From Streptomyces canus (GTDB lineage: Bacteria > Actinomycetota > Actinomycetes > Streptomycetales > Streptomycetaceae), in the NCBI RefSeq assembly GCF_030815415.1, contig NZ_JAUSWW010000001.1, forward strand, positions 1,860,001-1,924,000: DNA of 64,000 nucleotides. Reading direction: 5' to 3'. A program made the position numbers and the translations under genes. Positions 7,248 through 16,571 of the stretch are shown here, in pieces. Within the stretch, counting starts at the first letter, position 1, and the number at the start of each line of letters is the position of its first letter. The notes under the pieces were generated by a model. The model saw only the letters and a program-made list of their open reading frames with translations, made no database searches and was not told where the DNA came from.

Positions 7248-8678
7248 ATGGATTTTCACGAGCTGATGACCGCGGTGCGCCGCCGGTGGCGGTTCGTCAT
7301 CCTGTGCGTGCTGCTCGGACTGGCAGGGGCCGCCGCCGCGACCGCCCTGATGCCGCGCACCTACACGGCGACAGCCCAGCTGTTCGTCAGCACCCGCGAC
7401 AAGGCCAGCGCCGACGCCTATCAGGGAAGTCTGTTCACGCAGCAGCGGGTCAAGTCCTACACACACATCGTGACCACCCCGGCGGTCCTCGACGGGGTCA
7501 TCTCCCGTCTCGACCTGCACACGACGCCCGGACACCTCTCGGAGAAGATCAGCGCCCATGCACCGCTCGACACCACCCTGGTCGACATCCGGGTGACCGA
7601 TGGGTCGGCCACCCGGGCCCAGGCGATTGCTGACGAGACCGCGCGTCAGTTCACGACGTACATCTCGACCGTCGAAGGCTCGCCGACCGCGGCATCACCG
7701 CTGGTCAAGGCCGACGTGGTCGGAGGATCCCAGCCGCCGTCAGCGCCGACCAGCCCACGCCCGGCGGTGAACACGGCCATCGGCCTGTTCGCCGGAGTCG
7801 TCCTGGGTGTCGGGGGCGCGCTCCTGCGGCACTCCCTCGACACCACCCTTCGCTCGTCGGACGACATCGGCGCCCACCTGGGCCTGACCACCCTGGGTGT
7901 CGTTCCCCCGCCCGACCGGCGCCACCTGCCCAACGGGCCACGGGCCGGCACCTCGCGGCGGGAGGAGGCCCTGAGTCAGCTGCGCACCCGTCTCGGCTTC
8001 GCCGCCGGTGACGACATCCCCGGCTCGTTGCTGATCGCAAGTGCTCTGCGCGCCGAGGGCAGAACCCGTACCGCGGTCGATCTGGCAACCGCCGTCGCCC
8101 GCACCGGCAAGCGGGTGATTCTCCTGGAGGCCGATCTGCGCCGGCCGCGACTGACGGCGGAACTGGGCCTGCGCGGCACCCCCGGACTCACCGGTGTCCT
8201 CAGGGGCGGTACACCGCTCTACGCCGCCCTGGAGAGCTGGGAGGACGGGCGGATACGCGTGCTGCCGAGCGGTAACGTTCCGGCGGACCCCAACACGCTC
8301 CTGTCCGGACCGGACATGGTGCAGCTGGTACGCGCCCTGGAGGCCGACGCGGATCTCGTGGTCGTGGACAGTCCGCCGCTGCTGTCGTTCGCCGACGGTG
8401 CAACGCTCGCCGCCGCCGCGGAGGGCGTGCTGTTCGTGGCCCGGGCCGGCAAGACCCACCGCGAGGACGCGCTCCGCGCCCTGGACACCCTCTCGGCGGT
8501 CCGCGCGCGGGTGCTCGGTGCCGTCCTCACCGGGACGCGCGCCAAAGGGCTCGCGCACTGGAAGCAGCCCCGGGGCTCGGAGCCCCCGGACGGCGTCCTG
8601 CCGGTCGACGGGCCCGCGTCCTCGCCGGTAAAGGCCAGGGCCGCCGCACCCGGCCGGCAGCACGAACAGGCGGGGTGA
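7248..8678 (+). CDS. Wzz-type chain-length protein fused to a degenerate BY-kinase (Wzc-like) domain
   Basis: A 476-aa polysaccharide co-polymerase. Residues 1-40 hold the first membrane helix (WRFVILCVLLGLAGAAAATA) preceded by the usual basic Wzz start; YTATAQLFVST begins the periplasmic part and a second helix (AIGLFAGVVLGVGGALL) returns to the cytoplasm. The C-terminal domain resembles a bacterial tyrosine kinase, but the Walker A loop reads AEGRTRTA where GEGKTTTA is expected (Lys replaced by Arg), and Walker A' reads LLEADLRRP rather than LIDADLRRP. Walker B (LVVVDSPPLL) is kept. No tyrosine-rich tail is present. Autokinase activity is therefore doubtful. Start: ATG 7248 behind GAAGGGG. 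Confidence 0.85.
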   Translation: MDFHELMTAVRRRWRFVILCVLLGLAGAAAATALMPRTYTATAQLFVSTRDKASADAYQGSLFTQQRVKSYTHIVTTPAVLDGVISRLDLHTTPGHLSEKISAHAPLDTTLVDIRVTDGSATRAQAIADETARQFTTYISTVEGSPTAASPLVKADVVGGSQPPSAPTSPRPAVNTAIGLFAGVVLGVGGALLRHSLDTTLRSSDDIGAHLGLTTLGVVPPPDRRHLPNGPRAGTSRREEALSQLRTRLGFAAGDDIPGSLLIASALRAEGRTRTAVDLATAVARTGKRVILLEADLRRPRLTAELGLRGTPGLTGVLRGGTPLYAALESWEDGRIRVLPSGNVPADPNTLLSGPDMVQLVRALEADADLVVVDSPPLLSFADGATLAAAAEGVLFVARAGKTHREDALRALDTLSAVRARVLGAVLTGTRAKGLAHWKQPRGSEPPDGVLPVDGPASSPVKARAAAPGRQHEQAG

Positions 8679-8685
8679 GTACCGG

Positions 8686-10092
8686 ATGACGCAGGATCCG
8701 AACCGCATGACGCTGATCATCGGCATCATGGCCCTGCTGTCGCTGGTCCCCGCGACGTTGGCGCTGCGGCGCGCCCGCACCTTCAGGGACTGGAACCTCA
8801 CCTCGACCATGGTCTTCCTGATCGGTGTGCTGGCCAATGTGCCGACGACCGCGTACGTGCTCCATACGGGCAGTCGGGTGCGGATCGACTCGTTGCGCGA
8901 AGTAGAGATCGGGTTCCCACAGTGGGTGAACCAGATCGGAACAGTCACCAACGGCGTCCTGCTCGCGGGCTGCGTCCTCTTCCTTCTGTACCGGCTGCTG
9001 ATCGCCCGGGCACGGATCAACGCCCTGCCGCTGCTCGCCGCCGCGATAGCCGTGCTGTTCGCCCTCTCCGACGGTCTGCACGGACAGCAACTCCTCGTAC
9101 CGCGACAGCTCGTCCTGCTGGCGGCACTGCTCGCCGCGGCCGTCGCCCGCCCGGGCCGTTCGGCGTTCCTGGGCGCGGCGGGCGTCGTCCTGTTGTTCAG
9201 TGTCCTGGGTGGGATCGAGGCGCTCGTCGCGCCGACCACTGTCCTGCGGGAGTGCCGCCCCGACAACCCGTGCGGCATGCTGGGAGTCCACTACGCGGGC
9301 GTCTTCACCAACGAGAACATCTTCGCCCTGCTGCTGGTCCTCGGCCTGCCCTTCCTCTGGTTGGGGCTACGCGGACGCGTGCGGGTCGTTCTCGTGTGCT
9401 ACGTGGCCTTCCTGGCCGTCGCCACCGGCAGCATGCTGGCCGATGTCACCGCGGTCGCGACCGTGTCCCTGTTGATGCTGCTTCGCCCGAAACTCCCCGA
9501 CCAGGCCGCCATGGACAGCGCGCGCAGCTCACCCGGGCGCGTCCTGCTGACCGTGCCGGTCCTGATTACGGCAGGCGTCATCGGCCTCGCCACGCCGTTC
9601 CACCACCCGAGCACCGAGCGTCTCGGGGACCGCGCCACCATCTGGGACATGGCGAGGGACGAACTGAGCGGGTCACCGCTCGTCGGGTTCGGTGGCAAGG
9701 CGTGGTCCGCCAAGTATCAGACCGGTGAGATTCCCGCGGCCGTCTCGCCGTCCCTTCACAACCAGTGGATCGACGTGCTGTACGGAGGCGGGATCATCGG
9801 CCTCTTCCTCTTCCTGCTACTCCTGACGCACATGCTGGTCAGGGGCGGTGTTCGCGGCTTCCCGGCCGCCGCGAGCGTGCTGCTGCCGGTGCTGCTCGCC
9901 TCGGTTCTGGAGCGCCCCTGGTCGTTCGGCATCAGCAACTCGTTGACCTTCGCGCTCGTCGCCGCCGTACTCGTGCCTACGGCCGTTCCTCGAGCAGCGT
10001 CTCCAGCGGCTGGAGGGTCCGGTTCCAGTCCAGCCGCCGCGCCTGCTCGTGCGCCTCGTCGGCGGCCCGTTCCCACCGCGCCCCGTCTCTGA
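8686..10092 (+). CDS. Wzy/O-antigen-ligase-type polymerase, polytopic membrane protein
   Basis: A 468-aa polytopic protein with about ten hydrophobic segments. The O-antigen ligase/polymerase signature is clear: FTNENIFALLLVLGLP, then ATIWDMARDELSGSPLVGFG in the large external loop, and SLHNQWIDVLYGGGIIGLFL. It would polymerise lipid-linked repeat units outside the membrane. It starts 7 nt after the Wzz-like gene. The last ~38 residues (Ala/Pro/Arg-rich after LVPTAVPRAA) are encoded entirely within the 116-nt overlap with the opposing glycosyltransferase and look like a non-conserved tail. Confidence 0.87.
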   Translation: MTQDPNRMTLIIGIMALLSLVPATLALRRARTFRDWNLTSTMVFLIGVLANVPTTAYVLHTGSRVRIDSLREVEIGFPQWVNQIGTVTNGVLLAGCVLFLLYRLLIARARINALPLLAAAIAVLFALSDGLHGQQLLVPRQLVLLAALLAAAVARPGRSAFLGAAGVVLLFSVLGGIEALVAPTTVLRECRPDNPCGMLGVHYAGVFTNENIFALLLVLGLPFLWLGLRGRVRVVLVCYVAFLAVATGSMLADVTAVATVSLLMLLRPKLPDQAAMDSARSSPGRVLLTVPVLITAGVIGLATPFHHPSTERLGDRATIWDMARDELSGSPLVGFGGKAWSAKYQTGEIPAAVSPSLHNQWIDVLYGGGIIGLFLFLLLLTHMLVRGGVRGFPAAASVLLPVLLASVLERPWSFGISNSLTFALVAAVLVPTAVPRAASPAAGGSGSSPAAAPARAPRRRPVPTAPRL

Positions 10093-11119
10093 AGTGGTCA
10101 ATGATCGACGCGAACGACTCCTCGGTGTAGGGCACAGATCCGCGCAGCAGGTCGAGGTGGCGCCGCCAGTGGGGCACGAGAACGGGAAGTCCGTACGCCA
10201 GGTAATGCAGGTGCTTGGCCGAGAAGCCTTCCCGGCGGAGCAGATCACGAGTGCAGGTGATGAGTCCGAACTGGTACTGCCGCAGGACTTCGGACGAGGC
10301 GTAGCCACGGTAGTTGAGTCCCAGCGCCGGATCGGGCGGCGGTCCTCCGTAGACATCGACGTGCGGGTATCGCCGACTGAGTCTGGCCAGCAGCCCGAGG
10401 TCGATGAACTGCGAGCTGAGCGAACCGAGATAGGCCACACGCGGCGGATCGGCGAACCTGGCCCGCTCCGCCGACGGGGTGCACCCCCAGTTGAGCTGGA
10501 CGTAGTTGCGTCCGCTCAGCCCGTAGTGCTCCCTGGCGTACCGTCCGTAGGACTCCCAGGAGAACGACAGGTGGTCCATCTCCTCCAGGAAGCGCGTCTC
10601 CCAGCGGCGGAACCTCCGATGCTGACGGCCCGTGAGCCGGTGTTCGTGGAACACCTCGTCGGCCCAGGGGTTGGGGCAGTCGTAGAAGGTCCGTGCCGAG
10701 GTACCGGTCGTCAGGACCCCGGCGTCGTAGGGCGTTTCGCAGATGACGAGGTCGTACTCGTCGAGGTCCAGTTCTTCCGCGAGGATGTGGCGCCTCAGTC
10801 GGTGATCGGCCAGCAACACGTAGTACGACAGATGACGTCGCCCGAAGGCCCACCGGCGGGTGAGGACCTTGGAGGCGACGTCGTTCAGGTAGAGCGCGAG
10901 CCGGGCGGGCCGGGCGGAGCCCGGCAGCATCCGGCCCAGAGACCCCTGCTCGCTGGAGGCCCTGGCCAGACAGCTGGTGTCCAACAGCCGCACGTCATGG
11001 CCGCGTTCCCGCAGGAAGCGCTCGATGGCCAGAGGTTTGACGCTGTTGGCGTAGCCGTCCAGCTGGGCCACGATGAGAATGCGCCTGACACGGCGTGCCG
11101 TTGCGGTGGCGGAGCCCAT
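9977..11119 (-). CDS. Glycosyltransferase, GT-B fold (GT4-like)
   Basis: A 380-aa GT-B type protein. The N-terminal Rossmann strand RRILIVAQLDGYANSVKPL and the C-terminal half (RVAYLGSLSSQFIDLGLL, HVDVYGGPPPD, then GLITCTRDLLRREGFSAKHLHYLAYGLPVLVP) match capsule-type glycosyltransferases in which the donor site is rebuilt late in the protein. ATG 11119 follows a strong GAAGGAGG. It lies 19 nt downstream of the flippase gene. Its 3' end overlaps the polymerase gene on the other strand. Confidence 0.78.
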   Translation of the reverse strand: MGSATATARRVRRILIVAQLDGYANSVKPLAIERFLRERGHDVRLLDTSCLARASSEQGSLGRMLPGSARPARLALYLNDVASKVLTRRWAFGRRHLSYYVLLADHRLRRHILAEELDLDEYDLVICETPYDAGVLTTGTSARTFYDCPNPWADEVFHEHRLTGRQHRRFRRWETRFLEEMDHLSFSWESYGRYAREHYGLSGRNYVQLNWGCTPSAERARFADPPRVAYLGSLSSQFIDLGLLARLSRRYPHVDVYGGPPPDPALGLNYRGYASSEVLRQYQFGLITCTRDLLRREGFSAKHLHYLAYGLPVLVPHWRRHLDLLRGSVPYTEESFASIIDHFRDGARWERAADEAHEQARRLDWNRTLQPLETLLEERP

Positions 11120-11138
11120 GGAGCCTCCTTCGTCACGC

Positions 11139-12716
11139 TTATTCGTCACGGACAGTCCTTCGGATCGCGGTGGCGGCGAGGTGCGGCAGGAGTAGCGCCG
11201 CGGCAGTGGCCAGGCCGACGAGCACGGGCAGGACCGCCAGCAGCAACGGCAGCACCCCATGCCACCCCACCCGCAGGACCAGCAGGTTTCCCAGGACGGC
11301 CACGCTCGCGGCTGCCGCGGTCGCGAGCAGCCAGCGCCTCGGCAGCCGCCGCTCGCGCAGCCCCGCCAGCCGCCGGCACAGGACCACGAAGTACGTGGAG
11401 CCGGCCATGAGGCCGACGGAGGTGGCCAGGACCACGCCGACGACGCCGAACACCAGGGTCAGCGGAACGGTGAGGACGAGGTTGACCACCGTCGAGCACC
11501 AGGAGTAGCGGGTCTCGTACCCGGGCCGGCCGATCGCCCGCACGAAACAGGTCCGCGTGCCGGTGAACGCCACCTGTACCGAGTACCCCGCCATCAGGAT
11601 GGCGGCGACGGCTCCGCTGAGGCCCAGCCCGGGGCCGAGCCAGATCTGGACCGTGAGACCCACTGCGGCCGTCGTCACCACCCCGTAGGTGAGGACGGCG
11701 GGCAACCAGCGGGGCTGCAGCAGGTGGAACTCCCGCACGGCACCCGGAAGTCCGCGCGCGGCATAGACGTGCGTCATGCGGGTGAGCATCGGCGGAAAGG
11801 CGTACAGCGGCAGGCTGCGCAGGGCGTTCGCGACCTGGTAGCCGGCGGCGTAGATTCCGACGTAACGCACAGGCAGCAGCGCGACGACCACCAGGGCGTC
11901 GATCTCGCCGTTGAGGAAGACCGTGAAGCCGGACAGCTGCATGCGTACGGCATAGCTCCAGAAGTCGCGGCGCTCACTGCGCGGAGGTAGCAGCGGCCGC
12001 CGGATGCGGATGTGGCGTGCGCCCACGCACAGGCCGCCGACCGTCACGAGCAGATACCTCCCGGCCGCCAGTACCGCGAGCAGCGGCAGGTCCGCTCCGC
12101 GGTCGATCAGCACGATCACCGCGGCCACATACGCCAGACAGGATCCGCCGCTGACCCCCGCCAGGGCGCGGAAGCGGCCGTTGGCCTGCAGAAGCGCGAC
12201 GGACGAGTTCGAGGCCAGGGCGAGGGTGAGTAGGGCTCCGAGGGCGAGCAGCAGCTGTCCGGCCTCGCCCTGCAGCCGGGGCGGTACGCCCGCGGCGGCG
12301 GTGATCGCGGGCGTGACCAGCAGACACAGGCCGGTGACCGCTGCGCCCAGTGCGACGAAGAGGACGAGAGCGCCGCTCACGAGCCGTCCGGTGCCTTCCC
12401 GGTCGCCGCGCGCGGCGTGGTAGGCGTAGAAGCGGGCCAGTGACGCACCGACGCCACCATCCAGCACGGTGAGAGTGGCGAGGAAGACCAGCACCAGCGA
12501 CCAGACACCGAAGCGGTCGAGGCCCAGATGGCGGATGAGGTAGGGCGTGAGCACCAGGTTGGTGAGCAGTGGTGCCACCTGGGCCAGTGCGCTGAAGCCC
12601 ACGGCGGGCAGCAGGGTCCGATCGGACGGAGCCGTTGCGGCGCGGTCGGAGTCGCGGGGGGCTGACGGCGGGGCGTCCCCGGCGAAGGCTCGGCCGACCG
12701 GGTTCCGGAGGCGCAT
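11139..12716 (-). CDS. Wzx-type lipid-linked oligosaccharide flippase (MATE/MOP superfamily)
   Basis: A 525-aa integral membrane protein with about 12-14 hydrophobic segments, expected to flip undecaprenyl-linked repeat units across the membrane. The start of the fold, FSALAQVAPLLTNLVLTPYL, and LGLDRFGVWSLVLVFLATLT, are typical of the polysaccharide-transporter branch. The first ~45 residues are charged and Ala/Pro-rich and probably cytoplasmic. ATG 12716 lies 8 nt after the LCP gene stop, with GTGAGG as ribosome site. Confidence 0.87.
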   Translation of the reverse strand: MRLRNPVGRAFAGDAPPSAPRDSDRAATAPSDRTLLPAVGFSALAQVAPLLTNLVLTPYLIRHLGLDRFGVWSLVLVFLATLTVLDGGVGASLARFYAYHAARGDREGTGRLVSGALVLFVALGAAVTGLCLLVTPAITAAAGVPPRLQGEAGQLLLALGALLTLALASNSSVALLQANGRFRALAGVSGGSCLAYVAAVIVLIDRGADLPLLAVLAAGRYLLVTVGGLCVGARHIRIRRPLLPPRSERRDFWSYAVRMQLSGFTVFLNGEIDALVVVALLPVRYVGIYAAGYQVANALRSLPLYAFPPMLTRMTHVYAARGLPGAVREFHLLQPRWLPAVLTYGVVTTAAVGLTVQIWLGPGLGLSGAVAAILMAGYSVQVAFTGTRTCFVRAIGRPGYETRYSWCSTVVNLVLTVPLTLVFGVVGVVLATSVGLMAGSTYFVVLCRRLAGLRERRLPRRWLLATAAAASVAVLGNLLVLRVGWHGVLPLLLAVLPVLVGLATAAALLLPHLAATAIRRTVRDE

Positions 12717-12724
12717 CGGGTGCC

Positions 12725-13762
12725 TCACTTCCCGGTGCCGGGCGGATGTCCCGTCTCGGCCGCCCGCCACGTCTCCCGCAGTTTCTGTCGGTCCAGGATC
12801 AGGGCGTACTGTCCCTTGATCATCTCCGAGCGAACGATCGGCGCGGTGGAGAAGGAGGCGTCGGAGGCGGCCAGGTTACGTAGGCCGAGGGCGAGGTTGC
12901 GCAGGTCGCCGTTGGACATGCGGTCGTCCATGCTCACGGTGCGGGTGATCGCGTCGAGCATGCGATCGGTGCCGAGCGGATCGGTGAGGCTGACCCCACC
13001 GCGCACCTCGACGACCAGGCTGCGCAGGAACTGCTGCTGGTGTCTGATGCGGTCCAGCTCGCCGCCGGGGAGGCCGTGGCGTTGCCGCACGTACGCCAGC
13101 GCGTCCTCACCGTTCATGACGTGGGTGCCGGCCGTGAGGTGCCGATGCTGCTCAGGGTCGTAGGAGTCCTCCTGGACGGTGACGGGTACACCGCCGACGG
13201 AGTCGGTGAGGGCCCTGAAGCCGTGCCAGTCGATGATGCCGAAGTGGTCGACACGGGTCCCGGTGAGCTGCTCCACCGTCTGGACGAGGAGGGACGGACC
13301 GCCCCAGGAGAACGCGGCGTTGATCTTGGCGGAACCGTGGCGCGGAATCGGCACCCAGCTGTCCCGCGGTATGGACACCGTGAACGCCGAGCCCTCGTCG
13401 GCACTGAGATGCACCAGCATCAGCGTGTCGCTGCGCTGTGCCCCGTACGTCCACAGCTGCGCGGCGGCGTCGGTACCGGTCGTCGGTTTTTTGGAGCGGC
13501 TGTCGACGCCGGCGAGCAGGAAGGTCGTACCGCCGTCGTATCCCTCGGGCTTGGGCGGACGGGGGCCGCTGGGGAAGGCATCGGGGATGCGGGTGACCTG
13601 GTCGCCGTAGTGGTTGGTGGCCCACCAGGCGCCGCCGAGGCCCAGGCCCAGCAGTGCGAGTACGCCGACGAGGGCGATCGCCAGCGCGCGGCGCAGAAAG
13701 CGGCGCGGGGACCGGACGCTCTGCCTGGGCGCCCTTTCTGGCCACTGACGGGGCGCGGTCAT
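12725..13762 (-). CDS. LytR-CpsA-Psr (LCP) family glycopolymer ligase
   Basis: A 345-aa membrane-anchored LCP protein. A basic N-terminus and one helix (LAIALVGVLALLGLGLGGAWW) are followed by the extracellular LCP domain: FLLAGVDSR, QRSDTLMLVHL, FTVSIPRDSWVPIP, INAAFSWGG, and LAYVRQRHGLPGGELDRIRHQQQFL carrying the conserved Arg and Asp residues. LCP enzymes transfer undecaprenyl-pyrophosphate-linked polymers to peptidoglycan or other acceptors. Its presence suggests the product is attached to the wall. The start codon shares a base with the upstream stop (TGATG). Confidence 0.9.
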   Translation of the reverse strand: MTAPRQWPERAPRQSVRSPRRFLRRALAIALVGVLALLGLGLGGAWWATNHYGDQVTRIPDAFPSGPRPPKPEGYDGGTTFLLAGVDSRSKKPTTGTDAAAQLWTYGAQRSDTLMLVHLSADEGSAFTVSIPRDSWVPIPRHGSAKINAAFSWGGPSLLVQTVEQLTGTRVDHFGIIDWHGFRALTDSVGGVPVTVQEDSYDPEQHRHLTAGTHVMNGEDALAYVRQRHGLPGGELDRIRHQQQFLRSLVVEVRGGVSLTDPLGTDRMLDAITRTVSMDDRMSNGDLRNLALGLRNLAASDASFSTAPIVRSEMIKGQYALILDRQKLRETWRAAETGHPPGTGK

Positions 13763-16515
13763 CAGAAGTCGTCCGGGTACGGGTCGGCCATGCCGGCGTG
13801 TGGCCGGGGAGTCGACTGTGACGCGGGGAATCCGGGAAGGAATTCGGCGAGTACACGGCGCACCTCGTCGGTGTCGTTGCGCTCCGTCGCGGTATACAGG
13901 GCGGGGAGGTTCTGGGCGAGGGCGGCCGGGCGTTCGTGCCGGGCGGTGGACGTCGCGGCGAGGATCCGCGGGTGGGCGGTACGCGCGTGCCGCTCGTGGG
14001 CGGCGAACAGCGTCTCGTTGAGTTTCTCGCCCGGCCGCAGGCCGGTGAAGCGGATGTCCACGTCGGGGACGTGCACGGAGCGGGCGAATTTGCGGACAAG
14101 GTCCACGATCCGCACGGGGACGCTCATGTCCAGGACGAACACCTCACCGCCGCGGGCCATGCGCGCCGCCTCCAGGACCAGGCCGACGGCCTCCTCCACG
14201 GTCATGAAGAACCGGGTCGCCTCGGGGTGGGTGACGGTCACCGGGGACCCCGTGCCGATCTGCTGCGCCACGACCGACAGCAGCGAACCCCGGCTGCCCA
14301 GCACGTTGCCGAAGCGGACGGCCGCGAACACGGTGCCGGGCGGGGCGTCCTGCTGGCCGCTTTGCACAATGAGCTCGGCCAGCCGCTTCGTCGCGCCGAG
14401 CACCGACACCGGATCGGCCGCCTTGTCGGTGGAGATCAGTACGAAGCGTCCGGTTCCGGCCGCCGCGGCCGCGCGCACCAGGTTCTCGGTGCCTCGGACG
14501 TTCGACTTAACGCCTTCGCAGGGGTGCAGCTCGAGGAGTGGGAGGTGCTTGAGCGCGGCGGCGTGGAAGACCACCTCCGGGCGCAGTTCGCGGAAGATCT
14601 GGTCGATGCGGGGGCGGTCCCGGATGTCCGAGATCACCACGTCGTCGGCGCGTAGGGCATCGCCGTAGAGCTCCAGTTGGAGCCGGTGCAGGTTCGACTC
14701 GTCGTGGTCGAGCAGGAAGAGGCGGCTCGGGCCGAAAGCCCGCACCTGGTGGCACAGTTCGCTGCCAATCGAACCGCCGGCACCGGTCACCAGCACTCGC
14801 CGCCCGGCGATCGTCGAGCCCGTGTCAGGGCTCACCACGTGTATCTCGGCGCGGCCGGTCAGCTCGTGTACGTCCAGCGACCGCATGTCGCTGCCCATCA
14901 CGTCGCGGCGGAGCGCCGCGATGAACGACGGCAGGTAGCGCACGCTCATCCCCGAGGCGCCGGCGGCCCGCGCCACCTGGCTGAAGCGCTCCGGGCCAAG
15001 ACCGGGGATCGCGACGACCACCACCTCGATCCGGTGGGTCAGCGCTGCCGTCCGGGTGTCGTCCAGCCCTCCCAGCACGGGCAGGTCGCCGATGACACCG
15101 GCCCGGCGTTTGGCCGGATCGTCGTCGAGGAAGCCGACGGGCTCGAGGCCGAACTGCGGGGTGTGCGCCAGATCCCGGGCGAGCGCCTCTCCGGCCTCCC
15201 CAGCGCCAATCACCAGGGTGCGCAGTCCGGCCGACGGTAGCGTCTCCGCCGGGTGAGCAGCGGCCGGGGGAGCCAGCCGGGTCAGCTCCGCACAGACACG
15301 GTCGACAGCCCGCTCGGTCAGGCCCGGGTAGAGGGGCAGCGACAGCAACTGCGGGAACAGGGCGTCGGCGCCTGGCAGGCCGCCCGGCGGAGTGATCGCG
15401 GCGTGCTGGAGGTACGGCATGTGGTGCAGGGGGATGAAATGCACGGAGGTGCCGATGCCGAGCTCCGCCAGGCGGTCGATCAGCTGGTCCCGGCCCGTCC
15501 CGTACTCGTCCAGCACGCGCACCACATAAAGATGGTGGGCGTGCCGGCCCGGGGTGGCGGACTGAAGCGGCTGGAGTCCTGGTACGGTCGCCAGCGCTTC
15601 CTCGTACCGTGCGGCCAGGGCCCCCCGCCGCCGCTGCCAGTCGTCGAGCCGGTCCAGCTGGGCCCGCCCGATGGCCGCCTGTACGTCCGTCATGTTGGCC
15701 TTCAGGCCCGCCTCCTCGACGGTGTACCGCCAGCTGCCTCCCGGCAGGGATCGTCCCCATGCGTCGGCGGACATGCCGTGGAGTCGAGTCCGCCGGATTC
15801 GCTCGGCGAGATGCGGGTCGTCCGTGGTGACCATGCCGCCCTCGCCGATGGGCAGGTTCTTGGTGGCGTAGAAGCTGAAGCAGGTCGCCCGCGACAGGCC
15901 GCCAACAGGCCGGTCGCCCACCGACGTGCCCAGAGCATGGGCGGCGTCCTCGACGACATGGGTGAGGGACAGCCGCGCGGCTTCCGCGAGGTCGGCGACG
16001 GGCGCCGGGGCTCCCCCGTAGTGCAGGACCATCATCGCCTGAGGGCATCCGCACACCCGGGCCGCCCGGGCCACGGTAGCCGGCGTCGGCATCGCGGTGC
16101 GCTGGTCGACGTCGACCAGCACGGGCCGCAGTCCGGCGTGCAGAACGGCCTGGGCAGCGCCGCAGAAGGTCACGGCCGGGACCAGGACCGTCCCGCCGGG
16201 CGGCAGTCGCAGGGCGCGCAGCGCCAGTTCGAGCGCCGCCGTGCACGAGCTCACGGCGACCGCGTGCTCGGCCCCCACGTAAGCCGCGAACTCGCTCTCG
16301 AAGCGCTCCGTCTCATGACCGGTGGTCACCCAGCCCGAGGCGAGCACGCGCTGTGCCGCTCTCCGGGCCTCGGGGCTTATCCGGGTCACGGCGAAGGGCA
16401 CGTCCGGTACGTCCGTGCGCTCCACGATGAGAGCGTCGGTGGGGGGCACACCGTTCAGGGCAGGCCGGGGACGACCGGCGGATTCCCGCCGGGGCCGGAG
16501 ACGGTGGACTGTCAT
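13762..16515 (-). CDS. Fusion of DegT/EryC1 aminotransferase and PglF/CapD-type NDP-sugar 4,6-dehydratase
   Basis: A 917-aa protein that looks like a one-piece PglE-PglF. Residues ~40-410 are a PLP sugar aminotransferase: SSCTAALELALRALRLPPG, VVEDAAHALG, and the Schiff-base lysine in FYATKNLPIGEGG. A Rossmann domain follows (LRTLVIGAGEAGEALA, GFLDDDPAKR) as in PglF/CapD, then the dehydratase: VLVTGAGGSIGSEL, LISTDKAADPVSVLGATKR, VRFGNVLGSRGSL and TGLRPGEKLNE. The transmembrane bundle normally at the N-terminus of this dehydratase class is absent; the aminotransferase occupies its place. The expected product is a 4-amino-4,6-dideoxy sugar nucleotide. ATG 16515 follows GGGAGC. It is the first gene of the long leftward unit. 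Confidence 0.87.
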   Translation of the reverse strand: MTVHRLRPRRESAGRPRPALNGVPPTDALIVERTDVPDVPFAVTRISPEARRAAQRVLASGWVTTGHETERFESEFAAYVGAEHAVAVSSCTAALELALRALRLPPGGTVLVPAVTFCGAAQAVLHAGLRPVLVDVDQRTAMPTPATVARAARVCGCPQAMMVLHYGGAPAPVADLAEAARLSLTHVVEDAAHALGTSVGDRPVGGLSRATCFSFYATKNLPIGEGGMVTTDDPHLAERIRRTRLHGMSADAWGRSLPGGSWRYTVEEAGLKANMTDVQAAIGRAQLDRLDDWQRRRGALAARYEEALATVPGLQPLQSATPGRHAHHLYVVRVLDEYGTGRDQLIDRLAELGIGTSVHFIPLHHMPYLQHAAITPPGGLPGADALFPQLLSLPLYPGLTERAVDRVCAELTRLAPPAAAHPAETLPSAGLRTLVIGAGEAGEALARDLAHTPQFGLEPVGFLDDDPAKRRAGVIGDLPVLGGLDDTRTAALTHRIEVVVVAIPGLGPERFSQVARAAGASGMSVRYLPSFIAALRRDVMGSDMRSLDVHELTGRAEIHVVSPDTGSTIAGRRVLVTGAGGSIGSELCHQVRAFGPSRLFLLDHDESNLHRLQLELYGDALRADDVVISDIRDRPRIDQIFRELRPEVVFHAAALKHLPLLELHPCEGVKSNVRGTENLVRAAAAAGTGRFVLISTDKAADPVSVLGATKRLAELIVQSGQQDAPPGTVFAAVRFGNVLGSRGSLLSVVAQQIGTGSPVTVTHPEATRFFMTVEEAVGLVLEAARMARGGEVFVLDMSVPVRIVDLVRKFARSVHVPDVDIRFTGLRPGEKLNETLFAAHERHARTAHPRILAATSTARHERPAALAQNLPALYTATERNDTDEVRRVLAEFLPGFPASQSTPRPHAGMADPYPDDF

Positions 16516-16571
16516 TTCACGCTCCCGGTTCGGGCTCGCTCGGGGACGATGTCCCCATCCTTTCAGATGAC

